The position numbers and the translations under genes were made by a program. A stretch of 64,000 nt of DNA from Isoetes taiwanensis. Its lineage: Eukaryota; Streptophyta; Lycopodiopsida; Isoetales; Isoetaceae. Under the pieces are notes generated by a model. It saw only the letters and a list, made by a program, of their open reading frames with translations, did not search any database and was not told the DNA's origin. The stretch covers positions 2,356,001 through 2,420,000 of the forward strand of contig JAJEKV010000103.1 of assembly GCA_021234155.1 (NCBI GenBank). Direction: 5' to 3'. Shown here piece by piece: positions 1 through 12,800 of the stretch; the stretch's first letter is position 1; every line of letters begins with the position of its first letter.

Positions 1-379
1 CACTCGTACTCTTTGCATGAGTCAGATGGATGATATGATTGCAAATTAGAGTTTTCCTTAGTATCTGCAATCACCTTGTTCAGCATATTATGGAGCTCAT
101 CTATATGTAAATCATTTCCTTGAACTGGAGATTTCCCTTTGTCCCTTGTTCTGTCATAGTTTGCAATACTTTTATTCCTGAGCAATTGTCAACATCAAAA
201 TTTACCTTTTGATGATAAACTAACTTTTCCTTGCTCTCTTTGTGTTGATAATTCAACCCCTGTCTTTTGAGTTGATTATTTCTGATTCTTCTTTTGCTTC
301 GATTGACTCTGTTCCATTGAAGACTTTGACTGGGTTTATGATCAGAAATAGTCAATGTTGATTTGACTGACTTATCGGC

Positions 380-660
380 TATGTCCACTAGCATTATTTG
401 CATCAACATCAGTGAGTGCTAACTCAATAGGCTTATCTCCTCGAATTAGGTTAGCATTGTTCTCAGATATCTCCCTCTGAGAACATTCACTATACCAGAA
501 GTGTCTTTTCAAACAACTTTGGCAATGAGGAGGTAACCCAGACCATCTCAAAGATAGATAGAAATTTTGGCTAAAGGCATCCGAGAAAGGAATAGATGTG
601 GGAATATTTTTGGAGAGATCAAGCTTGATAAAAGCTCTTGGTGACCTAGAGGGGAATATT
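380..660 (-). pseudogene. Possible LINE ORF1-like fragment with a zinc-knuckle-like motif
   Basis: Read on the minus strand from about 660 down to 380, one frame stays open for roughly 90 codons without an obvious start. It holds a Pro/Arg-rich stretch, then a segment with the spacing C-x2-C-x3-H-x5-C (CQSCLKRHFWYSEC). This arrangement recalls the gag-like ORF1 of plant non-LTR retrotransposons, where a DUF4283-like domain precedes a CCHC knuckle. No start, promoter or flanking ORF2 is visible on this strand. It could also be an unrelated relic; the assignment rests on the Cys/His spacing and amino-acid texture only. Confidence 0.3.
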
Positions 661-1106
661 AGGTCTGGATGTAATTGCCAATGGAATTAAAGAGCAATGA
701 AGGGCAAGTTAAGCACAGAGCAAAGAAATTAGGAAGGAGAATAAGGAAAAAGGGAGAATTGGGCTTAAAAAGAGGATCAAAGACCTATCTATAAGAGAGA
801 ATTCTAGAATTTCTCCTCGAAGCCAAAATTGCAGAAATGTGAGTTGTATAATTTCTTCTTTAATTGCTTGAAAAATCCCCTAATTCCACTTGTGAATACA
901 ATTTAACAGTGATTTTAGAGTCGATCAGATCACTGTAAACTCGAAGAGTAGCAGTAGCTTCAATATTCTTGGTTCCAACAAATCTTTTTACCAAGAGTCA
1001 ATGATCTGGATTTCAAATTCTTCACATCCCGGGACAAAAGAGCATTCAAATTGAAAGTTTTGATGAGGAAAGAATCCCTTGTAGATAAGCGAGTTCCACA
1101 GATCAG

Positions 1107-1609
1107 ATGGATGGCCTTCATAATCTATTTTCTTGCTTTAGAATTGCAAAAATTTTGGTATCCATAGATAGATATTTGCATTCTAAATTCAGCACAATGC
1201 TAGCCCCTACAAGGCTAGCTCACGGTCCAGTTGAATTCGGCTGTCAATCAGATGGATTCGTGCTGTTTCTCCCACAAAATTGCCAAGAAAATAGTATATG
1301 GTTGTTGTGGTCCATCTGGAAGCACCGAAGATTGTGTATCTTTCAGGGTTTGGACATTCTTCCTGCAGTTGTTCTCCAGGACGCACAAGCTAGAATCGCT
1401 AAGGCCTACCATTGTTCTTCGCTTGCTCCTGCCAAGCGACAGTTGATATTTGAGTCCTATTTGAGTGTCTTGTCTTATGCATAGGCTGGTGGTTCTACTC
1501 AATGGATCATGATTATCCTCTGAGATTTTATTCCCGCCTCTGCATTTGTATCTGGCTTTTGGCTTGGAGTTTCAATAAAGTTTGTCGTTCTTCAAAAAAA
1601 AAAAAATCA
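1107..1609 (+). mobile_element. 5'-truncated LINE (L1-type) 3' end with poly(A) tail
   Basis: A plus-strand open frame around 1107-1484 carries a C-terminal LINE ORF2-like signature (LLWSIWKHRRLCIFQG) of the kind found near the end of plant L1-type polyproteins. About 120 bp downstream come AATAAAG at about 1574 and a run of 13 A beginning near 1597, as expected for the 3' end of a poly(A)-tailed non-LTR retrotransposon. The reverse transcriptase and endonuclease parts are missing, so this is a typical dead 5'-truncated copy. The exact 5' end was not located and no target-site duplication was identified. Confidence 0.55.
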
Positions 1610-3785
1610 TGCCATATGATTATATACCCGGCTTCCCTCAGAATACACAATATGTCACGACAATTAGAATACCATATATCACCACAATCAAAATACATCA
1701 CATCGATATCACCACAAATGAAATGTCTTCTCCCTTTCTTGTCAGCATAGCTAGCCTCAAATGCAACTCTATTGTCTTGCAAGGAATAGAGCAATTGCAA
1801 AGACAGTAGAATTGCGGGAAAGGCAAAAAAGACAGATTAATTAAGACCATGAGATATATGCCCTTCCTGATTCTGCTTTCAAAAGACAACTACATAAGAT
1901 AAAAGATAACTAAAGAATATAACTACCAGAGTAGAGGATTCAGATTTCCACTGCAACCACATTTTGACTTTGCATTAGGTACGGATAGGAGGTAGCCAAA
2001 CCACATTTCATGAATCTGGCCTACTTGCAAACGAATCCATGAAGTTTTAATCAGACTTTACAAACACCGACCTGCATGCCAGAAGGCCAAATTATGTCCA
2101 AAGGATTTGTTTCACACCCCTTTATTTACATGAATATAAGTTTATAAACCGTTGGATAACCATATCATGTTGAGAGGTCCTCAGTCCATTTTTTCAAATC
2201 CAGATTTGGCAGGATGCGTCAACAGTTCTAATAGCTGAAAGTAAGATAGCTAATTAAAGACCAAGTCCAAACATAGCTTCAAAAGTACAAGTTTACAAGA
2301 GCAAGAGTTTAGGTCTTGCCAAGCAAAAACATGATTGGTTCCTCTATAAACCTTCCAAGCAAAAAGCAACAAGATGATTCCATTAAACTACAACAACAGG
2401 AAAGGGGTGAACTTACTTGAAAAAAGACGAAAACAGAAGCTTTGTTTTCGATTCTAGTTCTCACCAACTTCACTCCTCCATAATTGTTCTTGTTGCCACG
2501 TTCCCAAAGAAACCATATAAAAGAAGCTCCTTAAAAATCTCCCACACAAAGTTTCCCTAAAATCAAAGTATCAGGCCCCCAAATACACCCAAAACACATG
2601 GGTTTATATACTATATAATTTTGGGCAAAATATTGCTCAGAATAGCAAACTTAACCAAGTATATTATATTGGCCAAACCATTGGGAATCACGGGGCATTT
2701 ATAAACATTTTCCACATTATGTGAGCTCAATCCCTACCATTTGAGTTCATTTAATAAACTCTCTAATCAAAGCGTATTTTACCCTCGCTTTTTAATATTA
2801 GGATAATTTTTTGTTAAACTGACCATGTGGTTTCGGGACTTTCATACTTTTTGTAGGGCAGATAAATCTTAGATGACTTTCTTTGGGAGAACTTTTGGGC
2901 GATTGAAATCGGTCGGGGATAGTACTTGGTAGATGTTGATCCTAAAGAGACTAATTTATTTAGGTTAATGAGTGAAGAGAGGTCGTCAAATTTTCAAATG
3001 CACTAATCAAGTGATTGTGTTCCATGTACATTTCTCCAAATCCAAATATAACACTTCGAGAAGCTATTTCTTTGACCGTATAAAAGATTGGGCATTGCCT
3101 TTCCAAACTTCTTTTAAATAGGAATCAAAGCGAGCTTCCAAGAAATGAAAATCATGCATTTCTATAGTTTCTAAAATGGCATTCAATTTTAGTATTAGGA
3201 ACTTCAATAAAGGTCGGTCAACCTTGTCGAAACGAAAAAGTACGTGTTAACATTAGACCAAACTTAAGAAGCTTAGAATAGAGTAGATAAGAACCATTGT
3301 TCCAACCTCACGTGTCTGTCACGCAACCAAGAATATTGCCGTCGCGAAAATGGCCTATCATCCGACGAGGTCTTGTCATATGTATGACATTCTAGTAGAT
3401 GGATGTACCCCTGCCATGTGTCTTTGTATGTTTCTCTCAAAGTAAATGAAGTCTATTTTTTATCCCTAAAAAGAGAAACTATCTAGATGGACATGAAGAA
3501 TTTTTAGATCATCTTTGTAGCATATAATGGAATGTGACGAATTGGATGGCCCCCGATCTCACAATATGCTAACCACCATATCCCAATTGTTCGAAAATGT
3601 TGATGGACTCCACTAATCCCTTATAATATGTTCTTAGCAGTTTACAGAGCAAATGGAGAGTGTAAAATTAAGCAAGCATGTGTCTAGTACAGTGTTGAGG
3701 AAACCTTTAGAGGTTACTGAAAATTCTTGGAATGTTCCTCCTAAACAGTTAGGATATTTCAAGATTCTACTGAAAATTTGCATCT
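1610..3785. other. Intergenic DNA, no gene recognised
   Basis: About 2.2 kb of A+T-rich sequence upstream of the RETICULATA-related gene. Short open frames occur on both strands, but none shows a recognisable domain, splice pattern or codon texture. I see no RNA gene in it. Confidence 0.4.
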
Positions 3786-3909
3786 TAATGAATTGAATGG
3801 ATTTTTATCGTCCACAACTCGGGGAAAAGGGTAAAAGGCTGGTCTATTAATGAATTGAATGGATTTTTATTGTCCACAACTTGCGGAAAAGGGTAAAAGG
3901 CTGGTCTAG
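3786..3909. repeat. 62-bp direct tandem duplication
   Basis: Two adjacent copies start at 3786 and 3848 (both begin TAATGAATTGAATGG and end with AAAAGGGTAAAAGGCTGGTCTA). They differ at a few bases, so the duplication is not brand new. It lies about 360 bp upstream of the start codon of the downstream gene and could fall within its promoter. Confidence 0.8.
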
Positions 3910-4267
3910 CACGAGCACGGAGGACTAAAACATTGACGACAACCAGGTGAAAATTTTCATTACATCATACACTTTCCCCAAGAGATTTAATACATTACTA
4001 AATTCAGTTTGGGAAGACTTTTTGAACGGGCCAGATTGCTTTAGAAGACGAGCCTGCCGATCTGGCGTCGCCCTGGCCGTTGGTTCAGTGTCCCATTCTC
4101 AGCTAATGGCATCCACGTTGCACGAATCTTAAACACGTAGACAGCCGTCGGATTGACTCCCTTTGGAAGCCCCGGAATCAACGGTGGGGATCCATCGCAG
4201 ACAAGGAAGCCGAGAACCTTTATGCCCACGATTTGAAAGGTTGCTGCTTGGGCTTCAGCTTGTGGCT

Positions 4268-6886
4268 ATGGCGATGGCAGGACTGGCAGCCCTCTCCTCT
4301 CCGGTAGCAGCCTCAAGCTCTTACACGAATGCTGTTTCAGCTTATAACCCAAATAGCTCCTTAAAAGCAAAAGCTTCTCTGGTCTTCCAAAAAAATTCCG
4401 GTAACAATCACTTGAATAGCTCTTCTAGCATTAATGGAAAAGTATACATGTCTATTCAGCCTATGTCACAGCAAAAAAGTTCTCAAATGGTGGGATTTAG
4501 AATTTCAGCTCTTTCCGAACAGATTGGAGGTAGCGGAGGAAGCTTTGGAGGGGGCAATGATGAAGGTGGAAATGGAAATGGGGGAAATGGTGGAGGGGGC
4601 GGAGGTGATGAGGACGGAAAAGAAAAGAACAGATCTGAGGCTTTGATTGCCTTGGCCAGCATGGGGAAGTCTCTTGATAATATTCCTAAAAACTTTGCTT
4701 ATGCGATTCAGGATGGTCGTGTCTCAGCTGAGATCGTAGAGAGGTTTATTGAACTGGAAAAAAGTCCATTTTTGGGTTGGCTGCTTCAATTTCCAGGGTT
4801 CATGGAAAGACTGTTAGCTGACGATTTATTTCTGACAAAAGTTGGAATTGAATGTGGGGTCGGGATATTCACTAAGGTTAGTCGATATGTAAATCTCAAG
4901 CACGTTCATTGTCGATGTTGGATTGCATGGTACTACCTTGCTCGCTGTTCTGGATTCTTGATTAATGCTGCAAGTGTCAATAGCCTAAGTTAAACCTAAA
5001 TTAAACTCTCCACCTGCCTAGCTAGCTTCTGTCTGATATTCATGTAACTCATTGTGATTTCAGGTGACATTATACTTAAAAATCTAGTGCATGTACTCAT
5101 CATTCTCTTTCTTTAAATTTTTTTGCAACTAACAAAGCTTCGTAAAATTCCTTATGGAATGCAAAATCTATGCGCGTGCTCTGTTGTATGCATAAATTTC
5201 CTGTTACCCATTTATGAATTAATGTTTGCACTTCTTTGTCCACAAAAGCCTGTTGCCTCGTCTTTCTTATACATATGATCAGCTGTCCCTTAGGTGTGTT
5301 CTTCTCTGGAATGGTATAACCCAGACTTCCCTCTTTTTGTGCAGACTGCAGCTGAGTATGAGCAGCGCCGAAGAGAGAAATTTTTCCAAGAGCTCGATTT
5401 TGTGTTTGCTGACATTGTGAGCCTCCATTCACTTTAATTATGCAACTGTTTATATTGGTTTTCCAGAGAAGGGAATTGAGCTTATTAAGAATGAGAGAAG
5501 TAGGTGCAACTTGTTTCATGAGCCAAAATAATAGAGAAGCCCATCTTAAGCCTCTGCATCATTGTTTTTGAATATGGCTTGACATCCTTGGTTAGTCTGA
5601 TAATTTGTGCACATTGAAAAGTAAGAAAACCATATGCATTTAGCTTTCTTAGTTTTTTTTCAGAAACTTTCCAGATTTTGTGACCTAAAAATAAAGGTTC
5701 ACTGGTGTTTATAGTTGGCTTACCTTTGCACTCCATGTGATGCAGATAAAGTCACATAATTGATCTGTGACCTCTATTCCTGGAGTGGTATAATGATTCT
5801 TTAGGTCTAAGAACAAGATCATGTAGAATGTTTTAAGTGGTAGTTTCTTATTTAGTTATTTTTTCTCTCTTTTTACTGTAGATAATGGCACTGATTGCGG
5901 ATTTCATGCTGGTCTGGCTACCTGCACCAACTGTATCTCTCAGTCCATCACTTGCTAAAGAAGCAGGCAAACTCGCAAAATTCTTCCATGGCTGCCCTGA
6001 TAATGCTTTCCAGGTATATATTGGTACTTAGATGATGCAAATATGGGATTAAGTTGTGCGTTCTAGTAAGCTCACAAAGTGCTCATTACAATAACATGGA
6101 CGGCCTTGTTATTTTCTAGGTGGCAAGACCAGGAATCGCTTATTCTGGTTTACAGCGTGTTGGGGCGATAGTGGTATGTACTATGTCAATTACTGGGCAA
6201 ATTTATTTAGGACAAAATTGTATGTATATATATATACCTCCATACTGATGAGTTCCGTATTGTGTATTCAGCGAAATGGTTCAAAGCTTCTAGTGGTGGG
6301 CACATCAGCATCATTGGTTAGCACTATACTCACTTATTATGGCTACTTGTGGTGGTCATAATTAGTTCATGGAAAAAATGTTCTATTTTCTGTATGAAAT
6401 GCGTATATATCCTGACAAAGATGTTCTGTGCAGATTGGCACTGGCATAACAAATGGCTTGATTAGTATAAGACGCACACTAGACAAAAACTATGTTGGGG
6501 AGGCGGAGGAGGATGTTCCAATCCTTCCTACCAGCTTGGCCTATGGAGTTTATATGTCGATTTCCAGCAACTTACGGTATATTGACAAATGCCTATGATT
6601 AGGATACGATTAGATTATTCACCTTTTACTTTTCATGCCTTCTGTAGGTACCAAATTCTCGCTGGGGTAGTAGAGCAGAGAATTCTTGAACCACTTCTTC
6701 ATAACAATAAGCTTGTCCTAAGTGCAGCCTCATTTGCTGTTAGGACAGGAAACACATTTTTGGGGTCGTTAATGTAAGTGTGTTTTTAGCAATGATGATA
6801 TATTATTTCTTTTTGTTTAGGCTCTCTCTGATATGTATTCCATTTACAGGTGGGTTGACTATGCAAGATTTGTTGGTGTTCAATAG
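4268..6886 (+). CDS. RETICULATA-related protein (DUF3411), chloroplastic
   Basis: Eight exons can be followed with clean GT-AG borders: 4268-4876, 5345-5416, 5882-6013, 6120-6173, 6272-6316, 6434-6576, 6648-6773 and 6850-6886. They encode about 405 residues. I chose the ATG at 4268 because the open frame further upstream has no ATG and this one begins an Ala/Ser-rich, chloroplast-transit-like leader. A Gly/Asn-rich acidic linker covers roughly residues 86-117. The conserved family core follows, including ELDFVFADI, MALIADFMLVWLPAPT and the C-terminal WVDYARFVGVQ. RETICULATA-related proteins are plastid (inner-envelope-associated) membrane proteins linked to mesophyll development and reticulate leaf phenotypes. 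The biochemical activity is not settled. All exons are in frame without internal stops, so the gene looks functional. The nearest gene downstream is convergent. Confidence 0.9.
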
Positions 6887-7043
6887 CTGAAGGATTAAAA
6901 CTCCTGCACATATAGAGCTTCTCTGGGAGTTCCCATCCTAAAGATACGGCACTGGATCGTAGGTTTTCAAGTCCAGTTTATAAGGTTGAATTATTGGGAA
7001 GCACAAGCTCGCTGCTTCTGTTTAATGTTAATTTATGAAACGG

Positions 7044-7138
7044 AGTTACCCCACATTTGTTTGTATTCTGGGGTAAATTTGTATCCTGAGCAGGTACCCC
7101 ACGTTTGTATTTTGGGGTATATTTGTATCCTGAACAGG
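7044..7138. repeat. Direct repeat in the 3' flank of the RETICULATA-related gene
   Basis: Two adjacent, imperfect copies of about 47 bp (core TACCCCACRTTTGTATT..GGGGTA..TTTGTATCCTGA) lie about 160 bp after the stop codon, probably inside the 3' UTR. Confidence 0.7.
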
Positions 7139-7835
7139 CACAAAGTTTAATAACATTCATTTTATATGTCTGAATCTCATAAGTACAAACATTCTGGTAG
7201 GTTCAGGCTTGTTGGCCTTTGTAGGGTGCAAGAATCATCTTTTATCTATTTGTTGCCAGTCTCGAGAGTGAGAACAATTTATGGAACATTGCAAGTTGAT
7301 TTATACAAGTTAGAAACCTAAGTAACTGTTAATCCAGAAAAAGCGTATTATTTACATGCAGTTCGGCTTGCGGTTGGTTGCAACCGTTTGATTGTCATTA
7401 AAAGTTCCCTTTACCTTATAAAATCACTATTACACTTTATGGTGTATTGTACATTTGCTGACACATGTAATATCATATTTTCTTAGACATGGCTGCAGAT
7501 GGGGAAGGTTCATTGGTTTCAGTAATGAAAAAGTGAGGGGAGTATAGTACAGAGATCTGTCTCTCAACGTTTCTGCAATATAAAGGTGCAATCTACTGAG
7601 CTACATTCTAAAAGCAATTACTGAGTGCGGAAAAGATCTTTTCAAACTAATGTACTGAAGGTATTCTCTTTTCTGGGCAGAAATGATATGAACTACTTAC
7701 TTACGAGTAGTGTTGGGAGATCGGAGATCAGAGATTGGAGCCCAGTTCTAATTGGTTTCAAGTGGATGTAAAAAAAAGCTTCAAAAAAAGCGTCTCCTTG
7801 TGATTCTTCTTCTTAAAGAAGCTACACTTTACAAG

Positions 7836-8312
7836 CTATGTGTCATTATCCTCATTATACAAAAGACTCATAAGTTCTTCAGGATCAATGGGTTCCCAAT
7901 CCAACAGTCCATTAGAAGAATTGAGGCGAGCAAAAGGTCCATAGAGGATGGTAGCAGCAACATCATATGCTTTAGAAGCATCATGAGGATTAGAATAGGA
8001 TCCTAGCCACAAGCGTTTATGCTGAGTATGTGGGATACGAATTTCGGCCACCCAAGTGCCCCATTTACGCTGCCTAACGCCTATGTAATTCCAAAGTCCG
8101 TTGTCGGACCCTCCCTTGCCACTTTTCCTTCCTTTCCTTGAAGCCTCTGTTTTGGAGTGTGAAATTTCAAGCCCTTCATATTTCCACGAAGCCAGCATCT
8201 CCGCTGCCTTTGCATTCCGAATGCAGCTTAAATCAATTTCTGTTCGCATCTGCTTCCTGTTAAACTCGTATACTTTCAGAGTTTCGTTTATATAGTTTGC
8301 CCGTAGGCACAT
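7836..8312 (-). CDS. AP2/ERF-domain transcription factor, DREB-like
   Basis: This intronless minus-strand gene gives 158 residues from an ATG at 8312 to TAG at 7836-7838. A second in-frame Met at residue 22 is an alternative start. A single AP2/ERF domain covers about residues 76-134 with the family hallmarks [23 protein letters not shown], and an A-YDVAA helix ([12 protein letters not shown]). The Val in WVAEIR is the residue typical of the DREB subfamily. The position usually occupied by Glu in DREB or Asp in ERF proteins is Ile here (EIRIP), which could alter DNA preference. A Lys/Arg-rich patch just before the domain could be a nuclear localisation signal, and the C-terminus is acidic ([18 protein letters not shown]), a possible activation region. 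Proteins of this family bind GCC-box or DRE elements. The subgroup is inferred from a few residues only. Confidence 0.82.
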   Translation of the reverse strand: MCLRANYINETLKVYEFNRKQMRTEIDLSCIRNAKAAEMLASWKYEGLEISHSKTEASRKGRKSGKGGSDNGLWNYIGVRQRKWGTWVAEIRIPHTQHKRLWLGSYSNPHDASKAYDVAATILYGPFARLNSSNGLLDWEPIDPEELMSLLYNEDNDT

Positions 8313-8475
8313 TGACCGTCGTTTTTTTTATTCGTATTTGGGCTCCTCTTTTAAGGTTGGCTTTTACCTGCCGTGCATGCCACGTTTCCGTTCCCTGTTC
8401 CCTTTTATTATTAGGGAGCCCTTTATATATGCCTTGTTATAATCACGAAAATATCTTGCTTGTTAACACTGGTTC

Positions 8476-8574
8476 ATGCAACCATCGTGGGAGAGAGGCC
8501 CTGTTTTGCCCTGTGCTTTGGCGATGCAACCATCGTGGGAGAGAGGCCCTGTTTTGCCCTGTGCTATTTGGCGA
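8476..8574. repeat. 48-bp tandem duplication upstream of the ERF gene
   Basis: Copies start at 8476 and 8524 (ATGCAACCATCGTGGGAGAG...) and are almost identical. They lie 165-265 bp upstream of the ERF start codon, so they may be part of its promoter. Confidence 0.85.
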
Positions 8575-8784
8575 TGGCAGATGATGGTGAATGTAAAAGG
8601 ATGAGCCTTTTTACACAACAGTGATGGCACCTTCATTGCATGTGAACCGGCTCTAAATGTTAACCATTACCATTGTGTTATGGTAACTGAAACACGTATT
8701 TAGACTGGGTTCACATGCAGCAGTCGCCTCCAACGTGCCTTGTTTTACCTTGTATATATAGAGGATGCCATGTGACGCTGCTTG

Positions 8785-9655
8785 AATATGTAGTAAAATA
8801 ACAGGGGGTTCCAGGGGGATTTAATATGGATGTAAAAAATAACAATTCCTGAGACCATAGTCCATATATCCCTAAAACAATTGAATGGGTTGTTATAAAA
8901 AAAAACATAGATTTAAGATAAGAAATAATCACATTAGCTGATTGGATATATTGGTTAAAGTAGTTTTATTAGGATATTGAGTTATTTTGGTAGAGGTTCG
9001 AGCCCTCGTATTTCATATTCTAAAATCTTAGGCCAAGGCGTATAGAGGTTCGATATTCTCTCAAAACCTTAGGCGAAATCGTATTTCATATTTTAAAATC
9101 ATAGGCGTCTCCAATCATAAATGACTATAAGCGAAACGAGAGGTGCTTACAGGCCCCAATATACGATCTGGGTCGTAGGATCGACGAATCCGACGATTGT
9201 GGTAGTCTAGGGTGCACCTCGTTTAGAATATGTAGTAAAATAACAGGGGGTTCCAGGGGGATTTGATATGGATGTAAAAAATAACAATTCCTGAAACCAT
9301 AGTCCATATATCCCTAAAACAATTGAATGGGTTGTTATAAAAAAAAAACATAGATTTAAGATAAGAAATAATCACATTGGATATATTAGTTAAAGTAGTC
9401 TTATTAGGATATTGAGTTATTTTGGTAGAGGTTCGAGCCCCCGTATTTCATATTCTAAAATCTTAGACAAAAAGCCGTATCGAGGTTCGATATTCTCTCA
9501 AAACCTCAAAGAAATCATTATTTCATATTTCAAAATCATAGGCGTCTCAATCATAAATTAAGGGAAACGAGAGGTGCTCCACAGACCCCAACATACGATA
9601 TCCGGGTCGTAGGATCAGCGAATCCGACGATTGTGGTAGTCGGGGTGCACCTCGA
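8785..9655. repeat. Tandem duplication with a period of about 442 bp
   Basis: Copy 1 (8785-9226) and copy 2 (9227-about 9655) both begin AATATGTAGTAAAATAACAG and end with a G+C-richer block (GTCGTAGGATC...GATTGTGGTAGTC...GGTGCACCTCG). They differ by small indels and point changes. No coding content was recognised. It may be a segmental duplication or two LTR-like pieces, but I see no PBS or coding sequence between them. Confidence 0.85.
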
Positions 9656-9671
9656 GAGAGGGATTGCCCTT

Positions 9672-9830
9672 CAATGGCCTGAGAGTGTGTCTTCATGGTT
9701 TTTTTGTTTGTTCGGTTCGTATTAGATCTTTTTTGTTTAATGTCCCTCGTGCTCTCCAATGGCCCGAGAGTGTGTTTTCATGTTTTTTTGTTTGTTCATT
9801 TCGTGTTGGGTCTTTTTTGTTGAATATCGA
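9672..9830. repeat. 85-bp tandem duplication, T/G-rich
   Basis: Copies begin at 9672 and 9757 (CAATGGCCYGAGAGTGTGT) and continue with TTCATG, TTTTTTTGTTTGTTC and TTGTTTAAT/TTGTTGAAT. They directly follow the 442-bp duplication. Confidence 0.7.
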
Positions 9831-9839
9831 GCCTTGTAA

Positions 9840-12800
9840 ATTGTATGAAACACAGGGTTATGGTTTAGCTTTCTTAGCCCAGAAGTTAATTATAGCAAAA
9901 GATCCAAAAATATCTAGAATGTCAATTGAGCAAGTCGGTTCGAAGGAAAAAGAGAGCATGGCAACAAACATTGGCATCCTATAAATCTAAGCCCATGTCA
10001 GGTGCAACATATCCTTCTTCTTTTTTTGAAGTTAAGCAGATTTTGAGGAAATATTATAGCTTCTTCATCACTCAATGATCACAACAAGAAAAAGAGCACA
10101 TAAAAAACCCTGAATGATCATGGAAAAAAAGGAACTGCTACAGTAGCAAATGAGCAAATAAAAAAGTAATTTACTTTGATTAGAGTCACTCAACATCTTC
10201 CTCAGCTTAGATTACTATAGGACTAAGCATCCTTCTTCTTCCAAAGCCAAGTACTATAGGAAGAGCTCCATTCTTTTCTGCAACAAATTCAAGTGCATAT
10301 ATGCTGCTGTTGCAATCCCTGTTACCCGTGATAGCCAGATATACAATTGTAGAGCAAAAATATTATCTTTAATCTTCTTAGCAATCTATGAACAACCATA
10401 ATAGAAGAGAAATCCAGACAATCCAAGAAGAGTGCACAAATAAAATGCAAACGTATTCCCATCATAAAGGCAAATGAGCCTCCTAGCAAAATCTTCTGTA
10501 GATCAGGGAGCCCAAACTAGGCTTCAGAAAAATTTGAGATCTGAAACTTGGTGCATTGTCGGAGAACACCTCTAGGTCATCATATATGTACTATGTTGTT
10601 CTGCACAATCATTTATCCATACAAACCTTCATTCAAATGTAGAACCTTATCCAAAAGATTTGCCCAGAACTACTGAGAATAATGAAGATATCTCACAAAT
10701 ATCTAAAATATTCAGATAAAGAACAACAGTACATAGAATAGGCTGCCATTCTATTCATGCGGAGATGCCACCTCCTTAAGAATTTTGATCCTACAGTTGC
10801 TACACAAACTGATCAACTTAAACTTCAATTCCTTGAAACTAGCATCATCAAAACCTTATGCAATTACGTAAGCTTAAAAGAAGCGAACCGACCAGACTAC
10901 TCTCTAAAGCCCAGTTTAAAAATATAAGTTGCCAAAAGCTTCTAGCTTTGTAATCCAGAACAAAAAAATGGCAACAAATCTACATAACTAAATCTGCTTA
11001 TTCCAGATACAACCGACAGTAGGAAGTGAGAAAAGGATGAAGGAATCTTACCACCAGATATGCAAAAAATGTCACAAACAGCTCTGAATCAAAGCGGCAG
11101 ATATTCCCTCTACTGGCCACCAGAATCGTTGAAGGAGGTCTTTGCTGCTACGGCAGTGCCATGGAGCGGTTTTGCCGTGAAGGAGGGCTGGACGAGCCCT
11201 CCCTAATCCCTAGCCGCTCTGCCCTAGCTGCATATTGAAGGCACTACCCTGTTGTTTTCGAAGGGTAAGTTTTAAACTTCGGTGCAACATACTTTTACCT
11301 GGCTTCTACGATCTATGCCACTAAACCTCTATTATTCTAGCAGCACCTATTCCCCCATGAGCCATTTTGGCAGTGCAGATATTCACCATCAGCTATTCCA
11401 TTGCATTTGTATTATGGCTTTTGCAAAAATTCTTCTAGCACAAATAGAAGATTCTCTTCATGCACCAAGGAAAACCCTTTTGGCATCATATGATCCGCTC
11501 ACAAAGCTTTGCATCACAACAAAAAAGGCGAAGGGGAGCAGCTCGAAAAATAACAAAGTGCCCTTTCGACATTCTTTCCAGTAGTAGCACAGGTAGAAGA
11601 TTGGTATTGTATGATCTGTTCATGGAGCTTCACATCACAGCAACAGGGGCGACTGGAATAGGGGCGATCGGGAAATTACCGACCATAACAAGTTTAGGCT
11701 AGTCAGAGGGAGCCTCTGGCCACTCAAGGAATGGCAGTGGTGGTGGTGGTGGTGGCTCAAACTCATTTGGAGGTGGCATCACAGCAGTGTCGGCACCGGC
11801 CGCCACCCTTATTCGCGACGTTCGCCTCTTCTGACAGTTTCATCTCTTTGCTGTTAGTAGCTAGAAGGACGACCTCGTAGATTCCGAAGTTCCTTCTCCC
11901 ATGTTAATATTTGAAATCCGACCCTCATCTGACTTACTGTCAGATGATGAGGGTGGAACATCTCCGTATAATTATTTCTGTAGTCTTCTACCTCTTTTTC
12001 TTCTCGGCTTTGTCAATTTGTGGTGCCTTCCCTTTGTGCTGCTTTTCTTAGCCCGAGTCCTCTCCTTTTTTCACTCTCTCGTGTTCCTTTTTTATCTGCC
12101 TCCTCAACACGTTGCACGAGTGCCAACTTGCTTTTTTGCCTTTAAATTTATGAATTTTTGTTCAGTATCAAGAACTTGGACGCTGGGCGTATCATTTTGT
12201 GAAGTCACCTTCGATGTCGGTTTGGTCCTCCCATATCGAATGACAACTCGATCGCCTCATTGATGCCTTAAAATTGGCTTGTAGGCAAGAGCTGTGCAAA
12301 AAAAGAAAAAAAAAAAGAAAAAAGAAAAAAAAGGGGGTGTAACTCGAAATTTTAGGATTTAGTGTTCTATTTATAGACATGGCAAATTTTAGGGTTTCTT
12401 AGGTTGAAAACATGTTTCTGGCACACTCCATGTGTATTTGGTCCACGTTTGGCTAAAAATTTTACTTTTTCCTGTAATTTCATGTTACTTGCCTACAAAA
12501 TACTACTATCTAACATATTCTAACCATGGGAAAAAAATATTCTTCACTACTCAAGGTCATTGTTTGAGTTTATTCACAAACTTCAATTTGAAGATTGGTT
12601 AGCACTATTTGTTAGAGCGTATGGCAAGTGCTTGATGTTGGTATGCCAAGATTATCGATCCGATGTCCCCTTCTTCCATATGGTGTCTCGATCGTATAGA
12701 AGCAGGAGATTCCTTCATAATTGACTCCACTAGCCAGCATGAGCCATTCATAAGACGTTGACTACTATCTGATGCTCCAGAGATGACGTGGAAGCATGAA

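Noticed and set aside
4163-4267. Upstream extension of the RETICULATA-related protein
   Set aside because: The open frame begins with TTG and no ATG; the first ATG in frame is at 4268 and fits a transit peptide.
12192-12380. Minus-strand ORF with Phe-rich tract
   Set aside because: Produced by an A-rich low-complexity run; no coding evidence.
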